Of a DNA stretch of 64,000 bases, positions 24,322 to 37,930 are shown piece after piece (the stretch's first letter is position 1; every line of letters begins with the position of its first letter). The notes beneath the pieces are model-generated. The model was given only the letters and a program-made list of their open reading frames with translations, was not told the DNA's origin and did no database searches. This DNA comes from Icerya purchasi (taxonomy: Eukaryota > Arthropoda > Insecta > Hemiptera > Monophlebidae): contig CM077115.1 of assembly GCA_039619475.1 (NCBI GenBank), positions 504,019,352 through 504,083,351 on the forward strand, read 5' to 3'. Made by a program: the position numbers and the translations under genes.

Positions 24322-27300
24322 AGCAATCGCGCTTAATCGATTATTTCAATTTCTAAAATCTTCTAATTGATTAAAGAGCTGTTTTAATTTTGTTAAGCTT
24401 TGTTAATTTCTCTTTATTTTAAATTTTCGTAATTTTGTAATTTCTTGCCTGTCTCGTAAGTTGCTGTATACAACACGTAAAATAAACAAAAAAAGATAAT
24501 AATAACAAAAAAAAAAAAAAGGCTCTGCGTTCTAGAATTTATACACATCGTCTGTATATTATTAAAAATGCGAACATTTATACATTCGAAATGTATCATT
24601 TACAGTCGTAGCAAGTGCATTTTAAAAGAAAAAAGTTATTAATGACGAAGTTTTTAAGATTCGCATGCGGCGATAGTGTACGCCATTTATGACCGTTACT
24701 ACCTACCTTGTAATTAATACCTTTTTGTCGGTAAACGCAGATTCATTCAACGTCGTTAACATATTTTATTTTATGGCTTCCTGCATGAGAATGTAAACAT
24801 TTTTAATTTCATTAAAATCTCACTTTTAATGATTTTTATTTAAAATCGAAATTTTTATCATATCTCGTTAGCTGCTAAGGAACATGTGTCGTCGTCATAT
24901 TTATTAAAATTACCGCTATACTTTCCTGCTTAAAGATAATGCAAAAAAAAATAAATACGAGTAAATAACAAAATTTAAGATCGGCTTTCACAGAAATAAT
25001 CGTTTAATCGAGTAACTCGCCCGTTTTTAAACCGACCATCGAATTGCGATTGCCGATATTTAAAAATGACTACTAATTTTTTGGATTGTGTAATTTTATT
25101 TTTTTTCACACGCACGATGAAAAATTCGCAGCTTAATTTGTATTGTATTCTTGAAGTTTTTTTTTTTTTTTGGGCTTTAAACTCAAATTCCACTCATCGT
25201 CTTCGTGAGAAGTTCCATTTTCGCAATGGGGCTTACAATTGTTGTAATCGATGTTTAAATTACGCGTAAAATCGTAGTATCCGTTAGTATATCTTTATTG
25301 TTTTATTTCCGTTTAAAAAGGACACAGCGTTTTGATTTTCGTTAATTTTATACATTTAATGTTTATAATAAGCGGTACATATATTGTCTTTCAAATTAAA
25401 TTCGACGTTTAATAAAAATAAGTATTCCCCCTTGTATTTAGAACTTATCAATAAAAATATCAAAAGTTATTTCATAAAGAAGAATTAAAATTTAAAGAAT
25501 GAAAATCAGAATTTCACCGATGAAATGATGACCATAATTCGTGACGCCGATCGAAGTTTTCCGACAGAAAAATATATTAAAATTCGAAATCGAATGTAGA
25601 ATAATGACTCTTTTTATTAATTATTTTTTGAGAAAAATTTTCAACAGGTACCAGAGAAGTTAAATGATATGAGTTTTTCGCGTTTTTCGAAGGATTCGTG
25701 CCACAAATGTTTTACTTACATCGACATTAGTAGTAAACTAAAAATCTTTAGGAACTGTGTTAAAGTCCTTTTTCATAAATTTTAAGGCTGATTATACAAT
25801 GTCATCCTTAGCGAGTAACGAATTCTTCCACCATTTTTTCAAAATTTGAATTATAATTTCTTTAACAATCGCTTAAAAATATTTATCTCGAAAGAGAAAA
25901 AACGAAAACAAAAAGACGATTTTTAGAATATTTATCATCCCCCCTCGTCGGGATACGATTATTCGCGTATTGACACAATTTTCAAAATAAAATTGTTAGG
26001 CGATTTAAAATTTTTAAAATATAACCGAATGATAAAGTATTTTAAAATGGAAAAATGATAATTCTGAAAATGGTGTAAGCCCAGAGTTGTCACACTTTGT
26101 ATTCAGTTGTCAAACTAATATAGTCGCTTAGTTCAGGATTTTTGCTCATTCCGAAAATAACATAATTTTGTAAGTACTAAAATGAAACACCGGATAGAAG
26201 AAGTTGCTATGTTCGTTATACTTGTTAGCGGTTAACTTCGATTGAATAACATTAAAAAAAAAACAAAAAAAAAACAAACAAAAAAACCTTTTGCCCGAAA
26301 ATTGTTCTGCATTTTTTAAATTTTTAGCCATGACAATGACGACCGATATTAACTTTATCTAAAAATAAAATAACACTAATTGTATAAACTACCTACCACG
26401 GTAGCAAAACTAAACCATTAGATATATCAGCCTTTTTTCAAGAAATACATTCGTATTAACATATGTGAGATAAACCGGCTTTAAAAATATCTCAAAATTA
26501 TAACGCAAAGCTTTACTAAGGAGAATAGTTGAAAATAAATTAAAATAAATCTGACTATATACAGAGCGACGACAAATTAATTAGTTACAAAATTATTTTG
26601 TTACATAAATTTACTAAAGTATTTTTATGAGTAAAAAAAATATACAAAGTTAAAAAAAAGTAATCAGATTCTTGACTAATTAAACAAAAACCAATGCGTC
26701 GCTATAACGATACTCTCTCGGGAAAATAATCAGAGAAAATTATCATTTTTCTTCGGTAGCAAATAAATCTTCCGCTTTTTGCTTTAAAGACTGCGAACAA
26801 AATTTAACTTTAATTAGAAAATTATAATGGAAACAAACTAAAAAATACCTGTCTCTTTCTTTAATTCTAAATCTGATTATTACAATACAATAATACAAAA
26901 ATTCTCCGCAGCGATAATTACAGCTCAGTTTAAAGTATGCCTGACACTTTACACTTTAATGGTAAACTATTTCATTATAATTAACAGTTTATGAATTGCA
27001 ATATCTCTGGCATTTCTTATTTGCTGATTTAGAAGTATACGCTTCCGAATAATTTTAATTTTCTCCGTGGCAAAATTTTGCACTGCTAATCACACAAATA
27101 ATAACAAATTGTATGATTTATTTTTTTATACAGAAAATTAGAACGACACAGTCACAAAGGTAGAAAAAAGTTATTTAAATTTATAATTACCATAATTTTA
27201 CTAACCGTTTATTTTTTTTTTTTTTTGAAATTCTACTGCTAAATTCTTCTTGGTTTTCGTAAAGTTAGCATTCGGAAACACCACCTATCGAAACTTATAT

Positions 27301-28081
27301 AAACTACGCATTATACTTATTCCAAATATAAATGCAAATAACCTGAAAATTTAAGCTCATTCGATTTAGTACCTGTCTAAACATTCATTTATATACACAT
27401 ATATATTTCATAGGTTCCTCTCTTTGCAATTTCATGGAAGTGATTAACGAACATTTTGTATAACCCCGTAAAAATTTAAGCCTCTTCGGCGAGATGCTGT
27501 TTTGCCGCAATCCATCCAGTTTCGTCTTCAAAGAGGAGAACTATGATAAAATTTGTATGTTTTTAAATAGGAACTTTTAGCACGACGGTATTCTTCCAGC
27601 GGAAGTGCTAAGAAAACAAAAATCGCTCATTCCCTTATTCGGAAAAATAAGAAAGAAAAAAAATAATAGCAAAATGGTTGTGACCGGATGATATCATGCT
27701 CCGGTTTGAATAAAAGGTGTCACCGAATTTTAAGGCGATCGATTTTAGTGGAAAATGCAAGCCAGGTTTTACATGCGATGTTTCATCGATGGGTCTCGGT
27801 TCAGCCCGAGGCGCGAAGAAATCTTTTCTTGTGTCAACCCACGGTAATCTTTTGTCACAAGCGCTGATAATAGGATTTGTTCTATTTCTACGTATATGCT
27901 ATAGTTTAGTAGCAACTCGAGAAGATATTTGCAGGTGTGATTTATGCGCCATTCTATGAGAATCGATCATCTGAATATCTCATAACATTGAATAGAGCGG
28001 GCTTTTGTACGAGCTGTAATAAAATAGGTTACTATCGTAATCTTCGTCCTATAGTAAAGAAACGCCGCAATACCGTATCTG
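24322..28081. other. Long AT-rich non-coding stretch
   Basis: No gene is recognised. The ORFs at 24975-25269 (both strands) and 26146-26331 (-) reflect A/T homopolymers. Positions 27480-27960 are GC-richer and carry the ORF 27717-27959 (+) without a recognisable domain. Confidence 0.4.
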
Positions 28082-28120
<39 letters not shown>

Positions 28121-28132
28121 ATATATGTATAT
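28082..28132. repeat. (TA)n microsatellite, interrupted
   Basis: AT dinucleotide run with a TTTAT interruption. It accounts for the IYIYIY segment in the ORF at 27937-28215. Confidence 0.92.
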
Positions 28133-30251
28133 GCGATCACGTGGTGTGTATGTGTGACGCGTCGATTGTGCGTTGGAAGAAGAGAAAGTTAACCCGGTGG
28201 AAGGAAGTGCCTTAAAAACGTGAACCCACTGAGGAGGCGCTGTGAAACCTTCCCCGCGATACAGTTAAGAGGGAATGAACCATTTTGCTCGAGAAAGTTT
28301 CTACCCATCTATCACAACTGGATATGGATACGGGTAGGATTCGAATATCTCGGCACAGGCTGGAGTTTTGATATCATTACGGTTATATAATAACGATCAT
28401 CACCGGAAGAGATCCTTTTCAGAGTCGGCTGCACTCCGCCCAGCCAATTTCATTTTATTTCCTATTGTAGGGGTAATAAATTCTCAGAAAAAATTTATGA
28501 AAAGAGTTCTTGTTTCTGTTTCTTTTTCTTCTTTTTAATTTCTTCGGAGTAAATGATAATTATCGAATTTCTTCGTATTCATCGAAAAGAGGATCGAGAA
28601 CCATCTTGCGATTTAAGAATGGCGCACTTAAACCAGCAAGAATTTGTAGCCATATAAAGAAATTATGTTTAATTTCCAACTGAAGATAACACGGGCAAAT
28701 ACGCACATACATATGGGGATGCACGTATTAAACTTTAATCATTTTTCAATTGTATCGGTTTTATTTTTTGTTTCTTTTGTCTTTTTTGGTCGAGAGATCG
28801 GGAAGGGAGAAAGTAGCCGGATAAATAATGTTTTAAAAACAACTCTCAAAATTTTCTAAACATTTTTAAGTAAACAGATTCGTGTTTTGTTTACCTTCGT
28901 TTTAACCGCAATGCGATCCATTTTATTTTGCAAATTATATATTACAACTGGAAATTTTTGTTTTCGTCTCTTATGTGTTAATTTTTTTTTGGATAGTAAA
29001 ATATTGTACGCGGAAACCCGCACTATCCTTCTTGATATGATTATTATATAGCAGCAGATTGTTGGAAAGATATGATTATAATTAACAACTTACTTTACTT
29101 TGCAATTATCGATACAGCGTTTTCGGCGCGATATAATAATAATAATCATAATAATCATCATAATAATAATTATAATAATAAATCAAATCAAATTTAAATT
29201 ACGAATATTATTATTACAAGATCCATCTTTGCGTAGAAATTGCGCGAACGACAGATTAATTCATTTATAAAAATGAAGTATGATATAAAAAGAAAAAGAA
29301 AAAGTCTTTCTTAAAATAACAAATTTAAAACAATACAACTGAAAAATGTAAAAATAAAGGAAAAGTGTAAAAAAAAACTTAAACCATATATATGTAATCG
29401 ATTATTAACGTCTAGGTATTCGTATCCGACGCTGATGAAAAATTAAAAATTAAAACAACGAAAAGGTTTCCTGCAATTTTAAATTTAAAAAGAAAAATGT
29501 AAAACTGTAAGAGGGACTGAAGGAACTGATATGGATAAATACAAAAACTGATATTGCCCAAAGTTGCCCGAGTAATGGATTACGAATTAACAATAAAAAG
29601 CACTGAAAAATATTAGGAGCCCTTTTCGGAAGTGACAAAATTATCAGTTTTATAAAATAACTAAATTTTCTTTAATTTAATTAAATTATATTATTTTGAA
29701 TTCACGAATTAACATATAATTATTAATGTGTAAACAAAACTAAATATCATATAGACAATGGGTAGAATTTTCGATGCCAAAAAAAAATATATATGTACGT
29801 ATATATAATTTTAAACAATGAATTTTTCCGCAAATTTTAACCAAAGATTTGCATAAAAGGATAGTGTGTATGCGTGTGTACAAATGCACACACATTCTTA
29901 CAGACATTTCCTAAAAACGTAGATTCCGACTCGTTATACCTTAAAACAAATTTCTGTTACGTTTTTGCGAAACTCGAAATTTTACTATTATGAAGTTTCC
30001 TTCTCTAGGAGGAAATAAAAATGGGGATATCACATTTTGTTCGAATGCCCCTTTATTTCCTCCGAACGTTCTACTCTGTATTCTAGTCTTCTGCGCCTTG
30101 GCCTTCCTACTCCTTACAGTGCTCACTCCATTCTTGCACTCCCCTCTCTCAATATAATTTCTGTGTTGGCCTTCTTTATCTCCTCAATTTCTAATCTTTT
30201 CCTTATATAAGGTACATTTCCTTGCGTTGGGTAAGTTCCACTGTTGACGTG
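28133..30251. other. Non-coding stretch
   Basis: No gene is recognised. Positions 28133-28450 are GC-richer but not assignable. Positions 29130-29200 hold (TAA)n followed by AAATCAAATCAAAT, the reverse of the block at 4438-4500. Confidence 0.4.
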
Positions 30252-30275
30252 CCCCCCCCCCAAAAAAAAAAAAAA
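30252..30275. repeat. Poly(C)-poly(A) composite tract
   Basis: Ten C directly followed by fourteen A; on the minus strand this is poly(T)-poly(G), as at 14292 and 54904. Confidence 0.95.
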
Positions 30276-30961
30276 TATTAACAAATAAATGTATTAAAAA
30301 ATGCACTTGCTCCAGTAAAGTTAATTCTATTTATTTCAAAAAAAAGAAGTTGATGTATATGACAGATGATAGATTAATTTTTTATTACATGTCGGAGGTA
30401 AATGTCACTTGGGGGCCCCTTTGTAAGGCGGGTCCCGGGGCTGCAGCCCCCCCTAGACTCCCTTAAATTCAGGCCTGATCCGTTTTATAATTAATAACGA
30501 CATATTGGTTTAATTTCTAAAGTATGATGGATGGCCAAATGGATGGCAGTCCAGGCCATAAAAAAAAAACAAAAAAAATACCGTGTAGAAAGTCGCGAAA
30601 TATATTTATTTTACTTATCCAATGACCCGTTAGTATATGTTTAAATATATATTCGTAATCTAGATAACGGTTGCTCAGCAGTTCTTCAAATTGAATATTA
30701 TTAATGCGCCCATTTATCGTGTGAATATGATTTTCTTCTATCTTAATACCATTTCTAAATCAAATTGTAAATGGGAGATTTTATATTTGAAATAATATTA
30801 AGCTGAGGTAATTTTTTGAAAACTAATATAATTAAAGAGCATGTTCTGGTTTTCCAATAACCACTGCGGAGCATAATACTAAAATTTACATCGGATACAC
30901 CCGTAGAAATCTCAGCGTGTAAGTGATAGATAGGGGAAGCATATTTATGTATATAGCTAAG
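30276..30961. other. Non-coding stretch with a possible transposon terminus
   Basis: Positions 30410-30480 contain GC-rich palindromic sequence (GGGGCTGCAGCCCC) followed by TTAAATTCAGGCCTG, which looks like the end of a DNA transposon read outward. No matching opposite terminus was found. Confidence 0.35.
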
Positions 30962-31382
30962 CAAGGCCGTATGAACCAGGGTGGTTTTAGGGGTTAACCC
31001 TCCCTCGCCCATTAGAATTGAAATAGTTATTATGAATACACAAAAATTTAAAATAAACATTAATGATTTTTTAGTGTGTTCTTACATTACAAAAAAAAAA
31101 AAAAAAAAAGAAAAAATATGCTCTATATTTTTAATGGTAGATCGTTAATATTTCATTGGAAAATTTTTTATTACGAGTATAATCAATAACATATGTAACT
31201 TTTTATTAATGTTCATATACGGGGGATAATTCATTTATGTAAATTATTAATATATAGTAAATCATAATGATGGAAATCATTGATAGTATGAATATTAGTG
31301 AAAAATGTATTGTTATATTTATAAAGTAAATATGCGAAGAAAATTTTCACTCCCAGCTTTCAAAATTTTAGTCACGGCGCTG
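30962..31382. mobile_element. Possible non-autonomous hAT-like element
   Basis: The left end CAAGGCCGTATGAACC and the reverse complement of the right end CAGCGCCGTGACTAAAA share a CA..GCCGT start. Flanks TAGCTAAG and TAGCCGAA agree at five of eight positions. The interior is AT-rich without transposase; the ORF at 30755-31060 (-) crosses the left end. Plausible as an old insertion, but TIR similarity is short. Confidence 0.38.
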
Positions 31383-33228
31383 TAGCCGAATAGTGATAAA
31401 TCGGCATTCGCAGAGCATCTATTAAAAAATAAACATAAAATAACATTACTAATAAAAAAAAGCAGATGTGAAAAAAAATTCAAAAACAAGTACAATTCTC
31501 GATATGCTAAATTTTGCAGAAGCGTACTACATAGATAAATTCGTAACATTAAAACTATAAATAAACCGAACAATAATCAATTATTATACATTAACGTATG
31601 CTATTTATACTTTATTAACTTACGTGAAAAATGTTGCGTGTATTTATTTACTATTTAATATGTAACAATAATTTGTTACATTTCGACACATCGTTCGTAA
31701 ATCGACTTATCGATATGTAATTTATAAAATCGACTTTTATTTCACCAATTTTCATTCATTGTCCGCATTTTTAACTTTACATATTATTTTTTCCGATAAA
31801 TTTCATTGATCTTTATGAAAGGGGTAAAATAATACGGTTATTATTTTAATTATTTTAATAAATTAAAAACTTCTGCGTTAAGTCTTTTTAATTACAATAT
31901 AATACCTATTTATAGTTAAATAAATCGAACACTGCGGTGAATTTTTAAAAAATTCGTTACTTCTAATAGACTTTGGGAGAGATTTTGACTTATTTCAAAT
32001 TGTTCAGCGAAGAACTACACGGAAATCTCAAGACCGGAGGACATATTCTCTTTTGCAAGTTTCGTTGCGCTAGCGTTGCCCTCAACTTCGGAAGGAGAGG
32101 GAAATGGCTATATCGTTCAGATAAATCGCGATTATATATTGAACTGTACGAACTAACTGCCAAAAAAAAAGAGTCGATCCATTATTTCTATTCACAGCTG
32201 AAACTTTCGAAGACGCTTCTGAAAAACTCATAAGATTCATTGGCGTTTTAATATCGCGTTGTCCGTTCATTTCCGGGCAGTCTAGAAACGTTTCATTACA
32301 GTTAATATATAAAGTTCATCTTTATTAAATTCTCATGTTTATTGAACGCACTTGTAATGTTTTGTTTTTTTTTACTAACGTTACAATTTTCGGTTTAAGT
32401 AACGAAAAAACGTTGTAGATACGGTTCCACTGGAAAGCGTAGCCTACCGATAAAAAAGTATTTGCAGATTGCTTGCCTGCAAAAGAATGTCTAAGTTCTA
32501 CGGAATACATAAATTATCACCATCCGAAGGAGGAGTTTCACTTTAACGGATATGAAAAAGAACGAAAAGCCGAAATACTCTGAAAACTTCCCTGCTCCAA
32601 TAAATCTAAATCCACATCTCTAATAATTGTATAAAACTTTAGCTTTCGTTTTTGTTTTTTTTTGCACGCCAACTATGGGCATAACAAACCCAGTACGCAA
32701 GTGAAATTTTTTAGAAACTATTCTACCTGAACAAAACACCACTACCTAACCAATTACGCCACGATAGCTGGGGCTTAGACACCTTTGGTTAAAAATACGC
32801 CATATATACGATTAATCGATAATTCAACAATCTATCGTGTCTAATAGCAGATTAGGTGCCATACACATTCTAAGGTTAAGGCCTTTTCGAAAATATAATC
32901 GATATAATTTTAATATTTCTGATAAACGAAAACAAGCAATATTTATGTCAAAATTACAAGCCGCGTATATAATCTTCGACAATAGAGTTACTATCATCAT
33001 TGTTACTATAAATTATTTTATCGTTTACCTGATCAGCTATTACTTTGCCGGCGTTCGAAGAAAAGGAAACACTTCCTTCCTCTCCGACTATGTCCGATCT
33101 GATGATCTTACTCAAACCGTGTTACGCGTTGATTAAGTTCGATACTTACCAATTGGTAACCGGATAAGTACGATTACGTTTCGACTTTAAATCGGTTAAA
33201 TACTAATTAAAACGCGCAAACATACGAT
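31383..33228. other. Non-coding stretch
   Basis: No gene is recognised. Positions 31960-32240 are slightly GC-richer, with opposite-strand ORFs of no known family. Confidence 0.4.
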
Positions 33229-33358
<130 letters not shown>

Positions 33359-35222
33359 GTATATATGAACAATCAGTGATTTCGAATGTGTTTTCTCTAA
33401 TATTTACTGAAAATGGTGATATCGTACAGTATCTCGGCAGGGAAATTAATTAAAAGTACCAACGTTTACAGTTAGCAAATCACACGCATATTTAAATATT
33501 TAATATTTACATAATAACGTGTACGCTTAAGTTAATAAGAACTGTGAAAAATTACCAAAAATAAAAATAATGAATATTTTTGTGCACTCAAGATCAGTTC
33601 ACACCATAAAGGAGAATAAAGAATTAAACAGGTGTATTACAAAAAATTCTTTACAGTCGATGATAAGCTCGCCTCGTGGATAATAAAATTAATTGACTGC
33701 GTTTAGTACGCCTGGTAGATAATAGTTTTTATGCGCGACTGTTACGTGGTAAAAATTCACACTGTTATCCGTAGCTGCAAAACATCAGACGAAACAGGAA
33801 AAAAAAAAAAAACGCGGGAATGGTAATGAATTGGAACTATCGAAATACGAAATGAACGGTAGATAAAAAAGAAAAGGAGTAAAAGTATACAACATACGAG
33901 CTGCTCTAAATTAAAATGATCGATCCCTAAATTACTGATAACACAGTGATAACAAAAATGTTTTAAATCCGAATCAACTTGCAAGTGACGTCATAGGAGT
34001 AATTTGAAGATATGATTTTCTTGTGATAACAGCAATCAGTGATGAAAGTAGTAATCGGACACGTTTGAAATTTGTAGATTCACTCGCGTCGAACAGGAGC
34101 TCTTCTGTTACACCTATTTTACCTGTTCATACCGAAAAATACTATCTTTAGTCGAACAGTGCCACAGAACATCGGAATCCGGGACAAGATGTCAAAAGCA
34201 TCAGTTTCGTGAAAAGGTTGCTGAAACAGATTTGAATTTTACAGTGTCATTACTACGTTATCGCCGTTGATTGATTTCACGCACAACTATCAGCTACTTC
34301 TAATGTACTAAATTGAACACGCAGATTGACGCGCTAATGGCAATGTCTTCATCCCCGGACTTCTAGAATTGCATTTTTCCCACTGCTGTGTTTATGGCTC
34401 TCTGTCTGTGACTTAAACTCGTTAACGTCCAACGGACTGCGCGGGAACCGCGTGCGCATTGAGATTTGAGATTTGAGATAGAACTAGGATAGCAAATTTC
34501 TAAAGTCAATACAACTTCTGTAACTTTTGAAAGGTTTTGCTCAAACGTTCAATGACGATAAAGCAAAAAAGAAACAAAAAGCGAAACAATATTCTTTTCG
34601 TTATTTTAATTTCTCTACGGCTAAGCCTCGCCAATTCTACATCGCAAGAAGTGAAATATTAAAAATTCAGCAGAAGTAACAGATGTATCCTCATCTTGGG
34701 GAATAATTTTTATTCGACTATACGTGTAATAACAATAAGTTGTTGTTTTCGTTACCTTTTTTGTTTTTTTCAGCGCCTCGTCTAACATCCTAGTTATAAC
34801 GACGATACAACTATTTAACAGCTTGAAATCGAGGAAATCAAACCATCTCGGGGGAGACGATCGACGATGCACGAGGGAAGAAGCAAGGAATCACGGAGGC
34901 GCGATGTAAGCGAAATAAAAGGAAATCAAGTTCCTCAGTTGACAATTGAGAGCGGCTTAATTGAAGCAGAAGAGCGGTCAAAGATAATTCCTGAAACATC
35001 CGCACGATGAAAGGGAGAGAACGGTGAACAAATGCTAGAATTTGATTGTGATCAAAAAGGGAAGACGTCGCGGCAAATGTAATAGCACTCTGATTGCCGC
35101 AGCGGCAGCAATGCCCCCCAGGGCGCAGCTGAATACCCAAGTCAGAGAGAATCGGGAAAGATACACTCAAAAAGGACACAGATATAGCGGCGTAATCTAG
35201 AATTGACAGAAGGAAATTTTAA
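33359..35222. other. Non-coding stretch, GC-richer at 34.3-35.2 kb
   Basis: No gene is recognised. A 113-codon minus-strand ORF (34838-35179) with CCRCGNQS near its N-terminus and a leucine-rich middle matches no family I know. It has no partner exons or clear splice sites and is left unassigned. Confidence 0.35.
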
Positions 35223-35435
35223 TATAATAAAAACCAACTTTAATAACAAACAAATTAAATAAGGGTAAAAATAATTTATAACAATAAATTAAATAAATAC
35301 CCTATTTAGGAACGTTTTCGGGTATAAGCCATCGTCAGCTAAAACTAACTTAATCAAAACTCAAAACACAAATTTATTGTTATAAATTATTTTTACCCTT
35401 ATATTTGTTTGTTATTAAAGTTGGTTTTTATTATA
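35223..35435. mobile_element. Palindromic MITE with long, nearly identical inverted arms
   Basis: The left arm (35223-35290) begins TATAATAAAAACCAACTTTA. The right arm (35371-35435) is its reverse complement across about 65 bp, with one short indel (AAATTAAATAAGGG against AAATATAAGGG). The 80-base centre holds AACGTTTTCGGGTATAAGCC. A TAA trinucleotide lies on both outer sides, which would fit the 3-bp duplication of PIF/Harbinger elements, although AT-rich flanks make this weak. The near-identity of the arms suggests recent origin or gene conversion. No coding capacity. Confidence 0.72.
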
Positions 35436-36669
35436 TAACAAACAGGCATGTATTCACCTACATCTAAATATTTAATAGCCCTTAAATCGTGCCAAACAAA
35501 TAATTACCCTGATCTGGTAGAACTCCATGATGCGTGAAGACAGTACCAGTTTCGGCATAACTCAAAATATAGTCTACAAGAGGATTCGAGTAAAACGTGT
35601 ACACACAAAAACAAGAACTTGTAAAGAAGCCTACAAAAAATATCATTTCTCGTATAATTTTTAATTGCCAAGTTATGTATCATTATCGGTAATTCCCTTC
35701 ATTCGTTTAAACGTATCTTCCGTTTTTTTGGGTTTTTTTTTAAATTTCTTCGAGCTCGCCGTTGATATATGTGACCGATTCCAATACCAATTGAGTTACT
35801 TTACTATAAAATTAAACCATCAAACAAGATTTACGATGGGGAAAAAAGAGAAATTTCAATTGGAGACATTTTATTATTATTTTGATCTAGTTATTATATC
35901 AATGAGAAAGTAAAACAGTTGATCGTTTTAGGTTCGTTGTGAGTAAATGTTGTAGTATTGGCAAGACTGTCGTAATGATACAAACTTACATAAAAAATTG
36001 AGGATGATTCTTTTTTTTTTTCTATTGTAAATTGCACAAATAGAGATGTACGTTATAAAGATGGAGCAGAAGTCTGGAGTATAAAACTTACGAGATGGAG
36101 CAGTTAGAACACAATGCTGAACCTACCCGATATGGCTTTAAAAAAAGATAATAACATTGTGTATAGGAAGAGGAATAAGGGGAACAAAGCGAAGCTAAAT
36201 TCGTCGATTTGAGTAGCAGAATTCGGAATTAGAAAAAAAAAAAAAATTGTCCGATTGAAAACAAATAAAGGAGTTTAATTGGAGATAATTGATTCAGGTA
36301 TACGAGAAAAAGTGGGAATTTTTTGCAAAGGAGAGAAATCGCTGAAATAGATAAAAGTCAAAAAGATTCGGAAGGAGAACTATAAGTACTTAAAATCGAG
36401 AAGCGATGACCAATTTCATTGGTAGCCAAAATTAAAAACTACAATTCTTGCGGCTGATTTTAAACGGGGATTTTCATTTTGTGTTGCTCGATTATTATTG
36501 ATTAATTTAGAGGGACTATATAAATATAGTCTAGATAAAAAAAAAAAAAAAAACCGGTTCATACTTTGTCTCTTTGGTGCCGCTACTCGTAAAAGCAGAT
36601 TCCCATATAGAGCTGCGAAAAAAAAATACAGCTTTAAATTTGGATCGGACAAACGGGAATGTTCAATTT
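35436..36669. other. Non-coding stretch, purine-rich at 36.0-36.4 kb
   Basis: No gene is recognised. Positions 36040-36400 are A/G-rich on the plus strand. An A-run lies at 36538-36552. It could hold 5' remains of the adjoining LINE, but no motif was readable. Confidence 0.35.
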
Positions 36670-37590
36670 TTCCAGTTTATCGTATTAAACATCTTTCTTT
36701 AGCAATCTACGTCTGTTCCTCGATACGTCGCCCCCCAACTGAATTTTCCTTAAGCTCTTCCTTACTAGTATCCCCCTATTTTTGCTAACGGTTTCAAAAA
36801 ATCGAAATAAAGTTTTAGTTTGATCTTTTTCTGTCTTGACTTCAATTAGAATCTGGGCAAAACTTCGCTCCTTCCGCTCAATTTTCTATGCGGAATTTAC
36901 TGTTATTCTACGCGCTGTTCTCTTTGTTTTCCCATCAAGACCTCGTAATCATAAATACCAATCGTGTTCTGCTAGCTATTACACCTCCTCTTCTTTCTCT
37001 CTCTCTTTTGACACTATCTCATGCGTTCTCTCATCTATGACCTTTCCTCCCTCACTCAATCGAAATCTCAATCTTCTCTGGATTATTCCAGGTCATTTAG
37101 GCATTGAGAGCAATGAGATGGTGCATATTCCCAATAGTAGATTTTTGATCACATTTTCGATTCATAATACTGCTCTTCTGTCCTTAAACAACTCGATTTC
37201 AGACCATAGTTTAATTCCTATTCTTCTTCATAATTCCGATTACATATATTTAAAATCTGCCCGTATCTCTTCTTTCACGTCCACGATTTTCCAGATACTT
37301 GCCCTTTCTTAAACGCTCCGCACTATTTGTCGCCTTCGTTTTAATCATTGCATAGCATCTGCATATACTGCATCCATCCCCCCGTGCAACATACTTTCCT
37401 TGTGACAGAAAATCATGTTTTATTTGCATGCTCGACCTAACAAGGGTCCCCTTGTGTTCTTATTTTTACTAAAACTTTTGATATACTCCCCCTACTATCC
37501 GTGCTGCTTATATTATTCTCTTATTTCCTTCAGCCTCCGTTATTCCTGCCGTCGCTTTTATCCTTTACCCTCAAAAACTTTTAAATAATA
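36670..37590 (+). pseudogene. LINE ORF2 fragment: RNase H domain and C-terminus
   Basis: The main open frame (36836-37312) contains SIFYAEFTVILRAVLF, matching the S-x-F-x-A-E motif of LINE RNase H domains, and then LLWIIPGHLGIESNEMVH, matching W-x-P-G-H-x-G-I-x-G-N-E-x-A-D. Upstream, in the same frame across one stop, VSKNRNKV fits the D-G-S-K segment at the domain start. Downstream, around 37.32-37.40 kb in another frame, TICRLRFNHC fits the C-terminal R-L-R-x-G-H motif, and cysteine-containing residues follow. The catalytic aspartates and zinc-knuckle cysteines are only partly preserved. RT and endonuclease parts and a poly(A) tail were not found. Confidence 0.8.
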
Positions 37591-37930
37591 CAACTTTATT
37601 TTCTCCTTCTTCCTATTTCTCGGGCTAATGTCTCATTCAGTCATTTATTCGTGGTGGAAACGACTTAAAAGGTTTTTTGATTTCTCTCGGTTTCTGATAA
37701 TAATCAGTTTAAAGTACGAACGTAATTACACAAAATTTTCCTTATAGAAACATGGCACGCACAAAGTGACGTCAATTTCCTCGCCAGCGGCGCGCGGTCA
37801 AGTACGAGTGTATATTTTGTGCCATACCGACCTGATTAAGAAGTTCCCATATTTCGTAACAAAAACTGTGAAACTGGCTTGTTGCCAAGGAGGGTAATAC
37901 ACCACCGGCCATCAATTGAAATGTACGGAT
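37591..37930. other. Non-coding stretch
   Basis: A GC-richer patch (37770-37900) has no recognisable gene. The last eight bases (37923-37930) are the left target-site copy of the adjacent transposon. Confidence 0.4.

Noticed and set aside
34838..35179. 113-codon minus-strand ORF with CCRC near the start
   Set aside because: The cysteines do not form a known zinc-binding spacing, and no homologous motif or splice context was found.
35308..35345. CTGACGA...GAAA on the minus strand, recalling a hammerhead ribozyme core
   Set aside because: Stem II would have a mismatch at its base, and no upstream sequence can form stem III with the bases after GAAA.
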